From SIG299 sp051880375 (lineage in GTDB: Bacteria; Bacillota; Clostridia; Lachnospirales; Lachnospiraceae), in assembly GCA_051880375.1 (NCBI GenBank), contig JBJENV010000062.1, positions 1 through 14,580 on the forward strand: 14,580 nt of DNA. Reading direction: 5' to 3'. The stretch's first letter is position 1. The number at the start of each line of letters is the position of its first letter. This document shows, piece by piece, positions 14,411 through 14,580 of the stretch. Under the pieces are notes generated by a model. The model was not told the origin of the DNA, searched no databases, and saw only the letters and a program-made list of their open reading frames with translations. The position numbers were made by a program, and so were the translations under genes.

Positions 14411-14439
14411 TTGACATAATTTGAACCATATGCTATATT
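14411..14439 (+). promoter_or_regulatory. Strong sigma-A promoter for the rplU operon
   Basis: Perfect -35 TTGACA (14411-14416), 17-base spacer, then TGCTATATT (14431-14439), an extended -10 with TATATT. Transcription would start near 14446, about 88 bases before the rplU start. The -35 begins only nine bases after the RNase G stop, so the two units lie end to end without a terminator. Confidence 0.82.
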
Positions 14440-14445
14440 TTATGA

Positions 14446-14533
14446 GTATGCCGCACAACGAGGTTGAAGTCTGCTTATTTTTATTAAATTTGCAGCACCG
14501 TAGTTGGCGAGTAATGATAATAGGAGGTGCCAT
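14446..14533 (+). promoter_or_regulatory. Structured 5' leader of rplU (L21 leader)
   Basis: About 88 untranslated bases precede rplU, the position of the L21 leader element of Firmicutes thought to bind L21 for feedback control. Pairing options visible: a local hairpin CAAC-GAG-GTTG (14456-14466); CTGC (14471-14474) with GCAG (14492-14495); and a long-range pairing of GCC (14450-14452) plus CAAC (14456-14459) with GTTGGC (14502-14507 region), which competes with the first hairpin. The ribosome site AGGAGGTG is at 14522-14529. Assignment to the known L21 leader is by position and structure, not by a covariance search. Confidence 0.6.
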
Positions 14534-14580
14534 ATGTACGCAATTATTGCAACAGGTGGTAAACAGTACAAAGTAGCCGA
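14534..14580 (+). CDS. rplU: 50S ribosomal protein L21 (3' end cut by window)
   Basis: The first 15 codons read MYAIIATGGKQYKVA, the invariant N-terminus of ribosomal protein L21, a 50S subunit protein contacting 23S rRNA. ATG 14534 has a near-perfect AGGAGGTG ribosome site with six bases between GGAGG and the start. The gene runs off the right edge; in Firmicutes a small ribosome-associated protease gene and rpmA usually follow. Confidence 0.95.
   Translation, partial: MYAIIATGGKQYKVA

Noticed and set aside
1..14580. CRISPR arrays, insertion sequences, attachment sites, tRNA or rRNA genes
   Set aside because: No direct repeat array, transposase, terminal inverted repeats or tRNA-like cloverleaf was seen on reading both strands.

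Overview
The window reads as an ordinary chromosomal housekeeping stretch of a low-GC Firmicute, most likely a Clostridia member of the Lachnospiraceae type. The basis is the gene families and order: D-Ala-D-Ala carboxypeptidase, scpA-scpB, D-Ala-D-Ala carboxypeptidase; the TIGR03960/TIGR03936 radical SAM pair, then RNase G, then rplU. Strong AGGAGG Shine-Dalgarno sites and sigma-A promoters of the TTGACA-17-TATAAT type agree with this. I cannot name the species. I see no phage, insertion sequence, CRISPR array, tRNA or rRNA.

Left part (1-4756, all + strand): a dacF-type carboxypeptidase whose 5' end lies outside the window; a membrane-anchored metallophosphoesterase driven by a consensus promoter overlapping the dacF stop codon; the condensin partners scpA and scpB; then a second carboxypeptidase in the position that sporulation dacB occupies downstream of scpAB in Bacillus subtilis. 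The scpB terminator hairpin contains the start codon of this second carboxypeptidase, and a sigma-E-like -10 lies at the junction of that hairpin's 5' arm and loop.

Middle part (4757-10141): a 1074-residue SWIM-SNF2 ATPase with its own promoter on the + strand, facing a two-gene minus-strand operon. That operon encodes a zinc-ribbon membrane protein followed by a short KdpD-like sensor kinase with no response regulator nearby. A shared GC-rich hairpin separates the convergent ends. The operon has a near-perfect sigma-A promoter at 10113-10141.

Right part (10142-14580, + strand): a possible 52-residue single-pass membrane protein; then, from an extended -10 promoter, the uncharacterised radical SAM protein TIGR03960 (GTG start at 10489), its partner TIGR03936 (4-bp overlap) and a short ribonuclease E/G. 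A second extended -10 promoter follows, then a structured leader and the first 15 codons of ribosomal protein L21 (rplU).

I found no clearly new multi-gene system. The best leads are the overlapping terminator, possible sporulation promoter and start codon at scpB/DD-carboxypeptidase; the orphan kinase/zinc-ribbon pair; the radical SAM pair tied to RNase G and L21; and several local RNA structures at translation starts.
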